In this document: positions 51,523 through 59,609 of the stretch, one piece after another | Position numbering within the stretch: the stretch's first letter is position 1 | Layout of the letters: every line of letters begins with the position of its first letter | DNA from: Maricurvus nonylphenolicus | GTDB taxonomy: Bacteria > Pseudomonadota > Gammaproteobacteria > Pseudomonadales > Cellvibrionaceae | Assembly (NCBI RefSeq): GCF_042854845.1 | Contig: NZ_AP031498.1 | Coordinates: 1,984,001-2,048,000 of the forward strand | Length of the DNA: 64,000 bases | Reading direction: 5' to 3' | The notes under the pieces: model-generated | The model's input: the letters and a program-made list of their open reading frames with translations, nothing else | The model's database searches: none | What the model was told of the DNA's origin: nothing | Program-made: the position numbers and the translations under genes

Positions 51523-52625
51523 GTGGATGTTGTTCAGAGGAGAAGAAACAACCTCAGGAAGTTGTTGCAGTAAGCAGCTGTTGTGGCAGCAGTAGTGAAG
51601 CTCAGGCAGAGCAATCCCGTTCAATTGACTGGTTGTTGTGGGGCAGCTTGTCCCTGGTGGTGTTTAACTACAGTTTGCACCTGTTAGGCATCGAGCAATT
51701 ACCGCCCTGGTTAATGACAATGAGCCACGGCGTATTTGAGTTGATGAATACCATGTGGTGGGGCGTAGTGTTAGCGGCGATATTTGTCGGTGTACTCAGC
51801 CGTATTCCCCAGGAAATGATTGTTTCTATTTTAGGCCGCGGCGGCAGCATCTCGGGTTTATGGCGCGCGACCGCAGCCGGCGTGTTTATGGATTTATGCA
51901 GCCACGGCATTTTGATGGTGGGCATGAAACTCTATCAACGCGGTGCCAGCCTTGGGCAGGTGATGGCCTTTTTGATCGCCAGTCCGTGGAACTCCTTATC
52001 GCTCACCATTATTTTGGTGGCCTTGATAGGTTTGCCTTGGACGTTAGCGTTTATTGTGCTGTCGGTGATCATTGCTTTGATCAGTGGCTGGATTTTTGAT
52101 CGCCTGGTTGAGCGTAAAGTACTGCCTGGTAACCCCAATACCTCCGATTTACCGTTGGACTATAAGCTCTGGCCCGAAATGAAAAAAGGCTGGTCACAGA
52201 TTCCCTGGAGCGGAGGTTTAATTGCCGATTTGATGTGGGAAGGTATTAAAGGTTCACGCATGGTACTGCGCTGGTTGCTGTTTGGTGTATTGCTTGCCAC
52301 CGCCATTCGCAGCTTTGTCAGCCTGGAGCATTTTCAGGAATACTTTGGCCCCACGGCCATCGGCCTGATCTTCACCCTGGTTGCTGCCACCATTATTGAA
52401 GTGTGTTCTGAAGGCTCCACGCCTATTGCCGCTGATTTAATGACACGCGCACAGGCTCCGGGTAACAGCTTCGCCTTTATGATGACCGGCGTGTCGACCG
52501 ATTACACCGAAGTGATGGTGATAAAAGACACCATGCATTCCTGGAAAACGGCTTTGTTTTTACCGCTGGTGACCGTACCGCAGGTTACCGTGCTTGCCGT
52601 GATACTTAATGGAGTACCGCTATGA
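51519..52625 (+). CDS. ArsP/YraQ-like (DUF318) permease with N-terminal Cys pairs
   Basis: A 368-residue membrane protein with about eight hydrophobic helices of the DUF318/ArsP_1 type (WNSLSLTIILVALIGLPW, LIFTLVAATIIEVCSEGSTP). The cytoplasmic N-terminus has two Cys-Cys pairs at C4-C5 and C21-C22 (MSGCCSEE, SSCCGSS), likely metal-binding. Such permeases export arsenicals or other thiol-reactive toxicants. Coupled to a CueR-like regulator and a DUF3703 protein, it suggests a metal-responsive efflux. The ion is not proven; copper or silver follows from the regulator, arsenic from ArsP kinship. Confidence 0.85.
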   Translation: MSGCCSEEKKQPQEVVAVSSCCGSSSEAQAEQSRSIDWLLWGSLSLVVFNYSLHLLGIEQLPPWLMTMSHGVFELMNTMWWGVVLAAIFVGVLSRIPQEMIVSILGRGGSISGLWRATAAGVFMDLCSHGILMVGMKLYQRGASLGQVMAFLIASPWNSLSLTIILVALIGLPWTLAFIVLSVIIALISGWIFDRLVERKVLPGNPNTSDLPLDYKLWPEMKKGWSQIPWSGGLIADLMWEGIKGSRMVLRWLLFGVLLATAIRSFVSLEHFQEYFGPTAIGLIFTLVAATIIEVCSEGSTPIAADLMTRAQAPGNSFAFMMTGVSTDYTEVMVIKDTMHSWKTALFLPLVTVPQVTVLAVILNGVPL

Positions 52626-52960
52626 AAACTCAGTTAAGGGAAGCTTTTGAAGAGGAAATGGCGCGGGCCAAAGCGCTTTACCGTCAACAGAACTGGGATC
52701 AGGCATTCCATCACTTGGAGCGCGCCCATATTCTTGGGCAGCGCTTTGTGATCCCTCACACCCGCAGCCACTGGTGGATGTTAAAAGTAGGCTGGCACAG
52801 AAGGGACAGGCAGGAAGTCACAGGTCAAGTAGTGCGCATTCTGGCCTCGCTGGTGATTTCCCGCATCTGGGTGCCGCTGGGAAATACCGGTGGTGCCAAC
52901 GTCAGCCCCGTTAAACCCATGCCTGTGCCTGCTGATCTGCAAGCACTATTGGACGCATAA
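52622..52960 (+). CDS. DUF3703 family protein
   Basis: A 112-residue protein of the DUF3703 type, often encoded beside metal-responsive MerR genes. Features are AFEEEMARAKALYRQQNWDQAFHHLERAHILGQRFV and HTRSHWWMLKVGWHRRDRQEV, both rich in His/Trp. It overlaps the permease stop by four bases and completes the operon. Biochemical role is unknown; a periplasmic or cytosolic metal chaperone is possible. No signal peptide. Confidence 0.8.
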   Translation: MKTQLREAFEEEMARAKALYRQQNWDQAFHHLERAHILGQRFVIPHTRSHWWMLKVGWHRRDRQEVTGQVVRILASLVISRIWVPLGNTGGANVSPVKPMPVPADLQALLDA

Positions 52961-53343
52961 GTACTTTTCCTCTCTTGGCGCCTGAACAAATTTTACCTAA
53001 GGCGCCAATCCTTTACCCATCACGTCAAAAGTCGCCAGAAAACGAAAACTTGTCGTGTTTTTACTATTTCTAACTGTTCGTTTAGTTTAGGATGGTTTTC
53101 ACAAGTTCTAATAAGTTATGCCCGTACCGGAACCTCGGTATTAACTATTTAACGTCATACCCGCGCAGGCGGGTATCCAGTGTCTTTGGCACAAAGTTAC
53201 GAAATTGTACTAGCTTCAAAGTAAGTCAAAGCCACTAGGCTCCTGCCTACGCAGGAGCGACATAAGCGAGATTGAAGTGATTTTGGGCGCAGTAAGTCTT
53301 TTCTTGCATGCTAATAATCAAATCGAAATAAGAGAGCAGGCCA
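52961..53343. other. 383-base gap before the HHDH-like operon
   Basis: No gene is seen. It contains one composite REP-like element (53153-53262) and, near the end, the AGAGAGCAGG ribosome site of the SDR gene. An AT-rich stretch at 53050-53100 could hold a promoter but gives no clear -10/-35 pair. Confidence 0.6.
53153..53262. repeat. Composite REP-like inverted pair
   Basis: CGTCATACCCGCGCAGGCGG...CCAGTGTCTTTGG and CAAAGCCACTAGG...CCTACGCAGGAGCGAC are inverted relative to each other. Same plan as the element at 31062. Confidence 0.7.
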
Positions 53344-54036
53344 ATGTCAGAACCAGGACGCTACACCAACAAACGAGTACTCATCACCTGCATAGACCGC
53401 TACATGGGCAAACCCATAGCCGAAGGCTTTGAACGCGAAGGTGCAGAAGTCATCACCGATAACGACCTGCTGCAAACCCAGGAAGCCGTCGATGCCCTCA
53501 AACAAAAAGTCGGCGATATCGATATCCTGGTAGCCAACTTCGCCGATGATCCGCGCCCCAACCCCGTGGGCAAGCTCGATAGTGCCGACTGGGAATCCCA
53601 GTTTGAGCTGATGGTTTACCCCTTTATGCGCACCATCAATACCTTTGCCCCGGCCATGCAAGCGCAAGGCCACGGCAAAATCGTTGCCATGACCAGTGCA
53701 TCATCCCTGCGTGGTATTCCCGGTTTTAGTTCCTACTGTTCTGCACGTGGTGCCCAAAATGCCTTTGTGCGTGCGGCGGGTTTAGAATTGGCGGCAAGCA
53801 ATGTACAGCTTAATGCCATCGCACAAAATTACGTCAAAAACGAACGCTATTTCCCCGATGAATTTATCAATAGCGATGTCTTTAAAGAAAAAGTCCTGCC
53901 GCATATTCCAACCGGTAAAGTGGCCGACCCGGAAGAAACTGCCGAGCTGGCGTTGTACCTAGCCTCTGATAAATGCACCCATATGGTGGGGCAGGTGCTA
54001 CCGTGGGCCGGTGGCTGGGTAACGACAACAGGGTAA
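53344..54036 (+). CDS. Halohydrin dehalogenase-like SDR
   Basis: A 230-residue short-chain dehydrogenase relative that lacks the normal NAD(P) motif and YxxxK pair. T15-x4-Y20-x-G22 (TCIDRYMG) and S118-x12-Y131-x3-R135 (Ser, Tyr and Arg in place of Ser-Tyr-Lys) match exactly the two published halohydrin dehalogenase (HheA-HheG) signatures. These enzymes make epoxides from vicinal halohydrins and open epoxides with nucleophiles. Downstream NYVKNERYF also resembles HheC-type NYL...YF. AGCAGG precedes ATG 53344. It is 16 bases from an epoxide hydrolase-like gene. A role in halogenated alcohol or epoxide metabolism is inferred. Confidence 0.85.
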   Translation: MSEPGRYTNKRVLITCIDRYMGKPIAEGFEREGAEVITDNDLLQTQEAVDALKQKVGDIDILVANFADDPRPNPVGKLDSADWESQFELMVYPFMRTINTFAPAMQAQGHGKIVAMTSASSLRGIPGFSSYCSARGAQNAFVRAAGLELAASNVQLNAIAQNYVKNERYFPDEFINSDVFKEKVLPHIPTGKVADPEETAELALYLASDKCTHMVGQVLPWAGGWVTTTG

Positions 54037-54052
54037 TAACAGGGTAAGTGAT

Positions 54053-54952
54053 ATGGCTGATCTCATTTTAAAGGCCAATGGTTTGTCTTTCTCGGCCATT
54101 GATCGGGGCGAAGGGCCGGTGGTGCTACTACTGCATGGCTTTCCGGATACTCATCACACCTGGCAGTACCAGATTGAGGCGTTAGTCGCTGCAGGTTACC
54201 GCTGTATTGCACCAGTGATGCGGGGTTATGAAGCCTCATCGCAGGTCAGTGATGGCAACTATACCATCGACAGCATAGCCTCCGATGTGGCCGGCTGGTT
54301 GGATCATTTGGGGGTGGAGAAAGCCCATTTGGTGGGGCACGACTGGGGCGCGGTCATGAGTTATGCCGCAGCCTGTAAATACCCAGAGCGGTTTTATTCG
54401 CTTACCACCCTGGCGATTCCCCATATGGTGACATACTCAAAGGCCTTGTCACGGTTACCGATTCAATACCTTAACTCGTCCTATATGCTGTTTTTTCAGT
54501 TACGTGGATTAGCCGATTGGGTTGTGCGTCGTAATGACTTTGGTTTTCTCAAGTTTCTCTGGCGTCGCTGGTCGCCGGGATGGGATTGGCCAGAGTCCGT
54601 ATTTGATGATGTTCGGCAAACGTTTTCGCAACCGGGTGTGGTGAAGGCAAGCTTGGGCTATTACCGTTCTATGTTTAGTCGGGCGCATAAACAAACATCA
54701 GCCAGTTCCTCTGGTGTGATTAGTGTCCCTACACTGGCGATGACCGGGGTTAAAGATGGCTGCATGGATACCCGCGTGTTTGAAGGGATGGAGAACTCAT
54801 CCAGATTCACTGCAGAGGTTCGTGTAGAAAGTGTACAAAACGCCGGGCATTTTCTGCAGCTGGAGCAGCCCGAGCGTGTGAATGAATTGCTGTTGTCGTG
54901 GCTCAATAAACACCAACCTGAACAGCAAATAGACGAGCTGATCACAGCGTAG
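54053..54952 (+). CDS. Epoxide hydrolase-like alpha/beta hydrolase
   Basis: A 299-residue alpha/beta hydrolase with oxyanion motif HGFPDTHHTW (H28-P31), nucleophile D97 in VGHDWGAVM, an acid in GVKDGCMD (about 236) and catalytic His in NAGHFLQLE (about 265). Asp as nucleophile identifies epoxide hydrolase or haloalkane dehalogenase rather than an esterase. The cap Tyr candidate is in YMLFFQLRGLAD, typical of epoxide hydrolases. As the gene after the halohydrin dehalogenase-like SDR, epoxide hydrolysis to a diol is the natural next step. Confidence 0.87.
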   Translation: MADLILKANGLSFSAIDRGEGPVVLLLHGFPDTHHTWQYQIEALVAAGYRCIAPVMRGYEASSQVSDGNYTIDSIASDVAGWLDHLGVEKAHLVGHDWGAVMSYAAACKYPERFYSLTTLAIPHMVTYSKALSRLPIQYLNSSYMLFFQLRGLADWVVRRNDFGFLKFLWRRWSPGWDWPESVFDDVRQTFSQPGVVKASLGYYRSMFSRAHKQTSASSSGVISVPTLAMTGVKDGCMDTRVFEGMENSSRFTAEVRVESVQNAGHFLQLEQPERVNELLLSWLNKHQPEQQIDELITA

Positions 54953-54997
54953 CTGTTGTAAAAATAGCCTGGTTATTTGCTATCCGAATCGCTGAAT

Positions 54998-55019
54998 CGC
55001 AGGCTTTTCAAGGCCTGCG
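54998..55019. terminator. Hairpin between the hydrolase and GST genes
   Basis: CGCAGGC (54998-55004) and GCCTGCG (55013-55019) flank an 8-base loop. It lies between convergent genes without a long T tract, so function as a terminator is uncertain. Confidence 0.45.
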
Positions 55020-55084
55020 TTACCGTTTTAGTCACCTATCCTCAGGCTTATCCACAGATTCTGGGGGTAAACATCAACAGCCTG

Positions 55085-55708
55085 TTATTCGCTGCCAATA
55101 TCCACCACTCGCTGAAACGCTGGTCTGTTCCGCATGCGGTTTAAATAGTCTCGAACATGGGGTTTATAGTGTTCATCAATTTTTAAACTTTCCCCCAGAT
55201 GCAGCGCGTAGGTAATGCAGATATCGGCAACAGTAAAGCGATCGTCTACCAGATATTCACGGCCATCTTCCAAGTGTTTGTTGAGTCGGCGCAAGCGCGC
55301 ATGGAACCACTTCATATAGTCTGTTGCCGCCTCTTTCAATCCGCGTTCTTCGGGTTCTTGAAAGGTATAGCGAATATAAACCGTTTGTGGAAACGTCAGG
55401 GTCGCATCACTGTGGAATAACCAGTTGAGGTAATCACCGTATTCCGGCTGATCGGGTTTAAGGCCAAACTCGTGTTTGCCATAGCGTTCTACCAGATACA
55501 GCGGAATTCCCGAAGACTCCGTCATATGGGTTTCACCATCGATCATGTAAGGGATGGTGCCGAGCTCGTTAATTTCGAGAAATTCCCGTTGCTCAAATCG
55601 TGGAGGGAAGGGCATGGAGATGACTTCGTAGTCCAGGCCCATTTCCTCAAGCGCCCAAATAGGGCGCAGGGAACGGGCATTGTGGCAGTGCCAGATCTTA
55701 ATCGTCAT
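55085..55708 (-). CDS. Glutathione S-transferase
   Basis: A 207-residue GST: N-terminal thioredoxin fold starting MTIKIWHCHNARSLRPIW with SSGIPLYLVERYG as the GSH gamma-glutamyl site, and a C-terminal helical domain (YLVDDRFTVADICI). ATG 55708 lies four bases past the acyl-CoA dehydrogenase stop, so the two are coupled. GSTs often conjugate or dehalogenate epoxides and halides; its place opposite the halohydrin dehalogenase module may not be chance. Confidence 0.9.
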   Translation of the reverse strand: MTIKIWHCHNARSLRPIWALEEMGLDYEVISMPFPPRFEQREFLEINELGTIPYMIDGETHMTESSGIPLYLVERYGKHEFGLKPDQPEYGDYLNWLFHSDATLTFPQTVYIRYTFQEPEERGLKEAATDYMKWFHARLRRLNKHLEDGREYLVDDRFTVADICITYALHLGESLKIDEHYKPHVRDYLNRMRNRPAFQRVVDIGSE

Positions 55709-55712
55709 CGGT

Positions 55713-56885
55713 TTATACTCGGTACTGACGTGATGCCAGGTCGCGCATAATTTCTTCCGAGCCGCCACCAATGGCTTGGACGCGAACTTCACGGTAAATA
55801 CGTTCTACCCGGTTGTCACGCAGGTAGCTGGCGCCTCCCAGAATCTGGCTGGCCTCGCGGGCGCAGAATTCCATGGTTTGGCTGCACTGTACTTTCAGCA
55901 TAGCGAGATCACCGGCATTTACGCCACCGGCTTCTATCTCGCGGCTGCAGTGAATGATCATGGCCTGACAGGCATTGATGTGTTGTTTCATCTCGGCAAT
56001 TTTATGGCGAATCACCTGGTGATCTGCCAAACGCTTGCCAAAGGTTTTGCGCTCCTGAGCCCAGTTAACCGCTTCTTCCAGGCAGATACGGGAATAGGCT
56101 TCCATCTGCACAATCATACCCATACGTTCAGAGTTGAAGTTATTCATAATAACTCTGAAGCCTTCACCTTCTTTGCCGATCAGGTTTTCTGCGGGCACCT
56201 TGACGTTGTCAAAATAAATAGTCGCGGTATCAGAACACCACCAGCCTTGTTTGCGGTCCAGCGCGGTACGCGATACGCCGTCCAAATCCATAGGGATTAG
56301 CAACATCGACACTCCTTCAGGGCCATCACCGCCGGTACGCACGGCGGTAGAGGTCCAGTTGGCATGCATGCCGCCGGAGATAAATGTTTTGGAGCCGTTA
56401 ACTATGTAGTAGTCACCTTCACGGCGGGCAGTGGTTTGCAGGCTGGCAACATCGGAGCCGCCGCTGGGTTCAGTAATGCCCAGAGAGATACGCTTCTCAC
56501 CACTTAAAACGGCGGGCACAACCTCTTGCCTGATTTCATCGCGGGCGAAGTTGGCCACCGGAGGTAGGCCGATATTATGCACCAGCAGGGATGGGAAGAT
56601 GCCGCCGACACCAGGGCGGGAAAGCTCTTCGGTCATGATATTGCCATGCCAGACATCAATACCTTCACTGATACCACCGAAAGCCTCCGGGTAACCCAGG
56701 CCGAGGATGCCCACTGCGGCGGCTTTGGGCCAGAGTTCATCCGGGATTTTACCGGCCTCATCCCACTCGGCGGCATAGGGCATGATTTCGCGATCAACAA
56801 AGCGGCGTATTTGCGAACGCCACTCCTCGTGCTCAGCGGTAAGGTAGGGGTTATTCAGTCGGGCGCTATCAAAGTCGAGTGACAT
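55713..56885 (-). CDS. Acyl-CoA dehydrogenase
   Basis: A 390-residue acyl-CoA dehydrogenase. LGITEPSGGSDVASLQT and NGSKTFISGGMHANWT are substrate/FAD segments; the C-terminal QILGGASYLRDNRVERIYREVRVQAIGGGSEEI is the family closing block with the flavin contacts. Start 56885 follows AGGAG by eight bases; the longer frame to 57005 has no ribosome site. It precedes the GST in a leftward pair and is divergent from an AraC regulator. Confidence 0.93.
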   Translation of the reverse strand: MSLDFDSARLNNPYLTAEHEEWRSQIRRFVDREIMPYAAEWDEAGKIPDELWPKAAAVGILGLGYPEAFGGISEGIDVWHGNIMTEELSRPGVGGIFPSLLVHNIGLPPVANFARDEIRQEVVPAVLSGEKRISLGITEPSGGSDVASLQTTARREGDYYIVNGSKTFISGGMHANWTSTAVRTGGDGPEGVSMLLIPMDLDGVSRTALDRKQGWWCSDTATIYFDNVKVPAENLIGKEGEGFRVIMNNFNSERMGMIVQMEAYSRICLEEAVNWAQERKTFGKRLADHQVIRHKIAEMKQHINACQAMIIHCSREIEAGGVNAGDLAMLKVQCSQTMEFCAREASQILGGASYLRDNRVERIYREVRVQAIGGGSEEIMRDLASRQYRV

Positions 56886-57067
56886 ACAGGGGGCTCCTAG
56901 GCTTAAGGCCAGCAGTGTTTTGTGATGTAGATAGGTACTTGATTCTAATGGGTCGCTGGAGTAGTTGATTTGATATTGCGCCATATGGCATGGAAAGTGC
57001 GCCATTATCTGGATAATATGAGCGTAAATAGCCTGAAACCGGCTCGAAAAGGGGGGAGAGAAGGATT

Positions 57068-58069
57068 ATGAGTGTTGTCTATGCGCGGTCTTTGACGGTA
57101 TTGGCTAAGGTGACGGAAGCCTTGGGTGTATCGTTCGAAGCCATGGTACATAAGGCGGGCATTGATATTGGTTTGCTTAATTTGCCGGATGCAACGCTGC
57201 CTGCTGAAAAGTTCTTCCGCCTGCATAAAGAGATTCTGGCGCAAACAGGTGAAGAAAATTTTGGCCTGTTATGTGGGCGGCTGAGCTATATGGAAAGCTT
57301 TCACTTGTATATGTCACTAGCGTCCGCGGCTAATACTTTCAGAGAGTGGATCAACTTATTGCCTGATATGGTTCCAAGCCTGGGGGATCTGGTAAAGATT
57401 ATCGTTAAGCGCAAGGACGATAATCTGGTTTTGGAGCTACACATCGACTGGCCAACACATGAAACGCGATGCTTAGTCACTGATGCCTTGTTGGCATCAA
57501 CGGTTATGTTAATGGACGGTTTTAGTATTTTACCGGCAAGGCCTGTGCGGATAGATATCACTTATCCTCAACCCAATGATAGCGAAGCAATAAAAGAAGC
57601 CCTGCGTGCGCCGTTACATTTCAATCAGTCGGTCAGTGCTCTTTATTACCCTATAAGTATTTTGGATTTACCGCAGATGCATGTGTCTACATCGCTCTAC
57701 GACAATGTCAAAGACGAGCTGGATGATTTTTTGGTGAACTTCGCCTGGGAAGCGGATAACTTTACGGTGAATTTGTATTCGGTTGTTCGCCGGCAACTTG
57801 CTTGCAGTGATTACAGTGTCGATGTCGTAGCGAAAAAACTGAATCTATCGAGCCGAACTTTGCAGCGACGTTTACAAGAAAGGGGATCAAACTATCAACA
57901 CTTTGTGCAACAAGTGAAATCCACATTGGCTACCAAATACCTGAAAGACAAAAACCTAACCATTATTGATATTGCATTACTGTTGGGATACAGGGATGCC
58001 ACATCGTTTTCTACCGCGTTTAAGGGATGGCATGGCTGTTCGCCAAGTGAGTACCGCCGAAACTTATAG
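57068..58069 (+). CDS. AraC-family regulator (Arabinose_bd type)
   Basis: A 333-residue regulator of the same architecture as the gene at 40065. The C-terminal HTH block is SVDVVAKKLNLSSRTLQRRL followed by TIIDIALLLGYRDATSF. It is divergent from the acyl-CoA dehydrogenase-GST pair, the likely targets. No copy of the CCG-N6-TCAA repeat was seen in its promoter gap, so it uses a different site. AAGGATT precedes ATG 57068. Its stop overlaps the convergent phosphatase gene by six bases. Confidence 0.9.
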   Translation: MSVVYARSLTVLAKVTEALGVSFEAMVHKAGIDIGLLNLPDATLPAEKFFRLHKEILAQTGEENFGLLCGRLSYMESFHLYMSLASAANTFREWINLLPDMVPSLGDLVKIIVKRKDDNLVLELHIDWPTHETRCLVTDALLASTVMLMDGFSILPARPVRIDITYPQPNDSEAIKEALRAPLHFNQSVSALYYPISILDLPQMHVSTSLYDNVKDELDDFLVNFAWEADNFTVNLYSVVRRQLACSDYSVDVVAKKLNLSSRTLQRRLQERGSNYQHFVQQVKSTLATKYLKDKNLTIIDIALLLGYRDATSFSTAFKGWHGCSPSEYRRNL

Positions 58070-59476
58070 TTGCAGATATTTCTGCATGATGCTGAAGATT
58101 TCCGATTGTTGCATCATACCGGGCAGGGGCTGATTGGACATTAACGGCACCTGGGTACCCGTGTGATCAGCGCTAGAGGCATTATTTGTGGCGTAGTTGA
58201 TAACCATAATCTGATCATCTGCTGTTTGCAGTAGTGCCACTTTCCCAGGGGAATAGATATCCGCTTTGGATTTATCGAACTTGGCTTTATCGGGTGTTGA
58301 AAGTTTTTTAGGTAGGGCATAGCGCAGCGGAATTATTTGAGCTGCATGGCCATGGTCGGCGGTGACTAAAATCAGGGTGTTGGCATGCTGCTTGGCAAAG
58401 GTTAAGGCTTTTTTTAGGGCATCATCCAGTTGTTCCAATTCACCGATCTGACCACAGGGATTACGGCGGTGGGCTTGTTTATCTATCGAGGCCGATTCCA
58501 CCATCAAAAAGAAACCTTTATCGCCACCACGTTTTACCAGTAGGTCCAACGCCGCTTGTGTCATGGTTGGTAAGGTGGGGGTATTCGCAAAGTCGGGGTT
58601 GGCTTCGCACTGCATGGGTTCTGGCAGGGTGGCCGTGTTGGGGCTCCAGCTTAACCAGTTTTTGATTTTACGTTTAGGGTGTTCAGCTTTGCGGTCATCT
58701 TTGCCGCGCAGTTTTACCTCCATGGTTTTACGTGCGAATAGGCCGAGTATTTTCTCTTCACCTGTCATTGCTTGTAAAACTTTTGTGTTATGAATAACTG
58801 AATAGCCATTGGCCTCAGCAATGGATTGCACTGTTTGGTCAGTCGTTTCAGCCATTATCTGGAAATGTTTGTTACCACCACCCAATATAAGATCGGTTGT
58901 ACCCTCTGCAATTTGCTCGGCGATGGAACCCTTGCCGCCATTGGCTTTTAAATCCGCTTCACAACCCTGGCGGCTTTTATCGAGCGAGGTAGCTGTCCAC
59001 ATACGCTCGGAATTTTGACAGCCGCGTAAACCGATATGGCTAATAAAGGCAGCTGGCGTGGCATCGGTAATGCTGGCAGTAGTCACAATGCCTGTGGCAT
59101 AACCGGCAGCTTTGGCGAGTTCGGCGATAGTGGTTAGGTCCTTATCTGTCTTTGCCGTAGTCGCTATACGCCCGCGGCTTGTCACTTGCCCGGTGGCGAG
59201 GGTTGTCGCGGTATTGGCTGAGTCGGCAACATAGACGGGTTTTGAGGGATCCTGCTCAGACATGGTGATTACTTGCACGCTGCTGCGGAAGGGTAGGGAA
59301 TCCATCTGCAAGCGGCCCTGGGCACCTTTCAGGTAATTGCGGGCCAGGGTAATTTGGCTGTCGTCCATACCGTCGCCAATTAACAGGATGACATAGCGGG
59401 GCTCGCTGGTTGCCAGGGCAGAAAAGCCAAGAGCCAGTATTGTGGTAAGTACGAGAGCGTTAAACCGCCATGACAT
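58064..59476 (-). CDS. Alkaline phosphatase (PhoA superfamily), paralogue 1
   Basis: A 470-residue secreted metalloenzyme. Signal peptide LTTILALGFSALA. LIGDGMDDSQ gives metal-ligand Asp residues; catalytic Ser is S86 in ADSANTATTLATG. SASIDKQAHRRNPCGQ and TADHGHAAQIIPL provide the Zn-binding His/Asp set. It releases phosphate from monoesters in the periplasm. It is a close tandem paralogue of the next gene, with the same motifs and length. Confidence 0.94.
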   Translation of the reverse strand: MSWRFNALVLTTILALGFSALATSEPRYVILLIGDGMDDSQITLARNYLKGAQGRLQMDSLPFRSSVQVITMSEQDPSKPVYVADSANTATTLATGQVTSRGRIATTAKTDKDLTTIAELAKAAGYATGIVTTASITDATPAAFISHIGLRGCQNSERMWTATSLDKSRQGCEADLKANGGKGSIAEQIAEGTTDLILGGGNKHFQIMAETTDQTVQSIAEANGYSVIHNTKVLQAMTGEEKILGLFARKTMEVKLRGKDDRKAEHPKRKIKNWLSWSPNTATLPEPMQCEANPDFANTPTLPTMTQAALDLLVKRGGDKGFFLMVESASIDKQAHRRNPCGQIGELEQLDDALKKALTFAKQHANTLILVTADHGHAAQIIPLRYALPKKLSTPDKAKFDKSKADIYSPGKVALLQTADDQIMVINYATNNASSADHTGTQVPLMSNQPLPGMMQQSEIFSIMQKYLQL

Positions 59477-59564
59477 GGATATTCTCCTTGTCTGCTATAG
59501 CTTAATTATGGACGCAGGGCGGCAGGAATTCGAATTTTTGGAACGGCGGGAAGTAACAAGCGAT

Positions 59565-59593
59565 GGCCGCAATAACGCCAGGTTATTGCGGCC
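59565..59593 (-). terminator. Hairpin between the phosphatase genes
   Basis: GGCCGCAATAAC (59565-59576) and GTTATTGCGGCC (59582-59593) make a perfect 12-bp stem with a 5-base loop, 17 bases past the stop of paralogue 2. There is no clear U tract, so it may be an mRNA 3' stabiliser or weak terminator. Confidence 0.5.
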
Positions 59594-59609
59594 TGAGGAA
59601 GGGTAGGCC

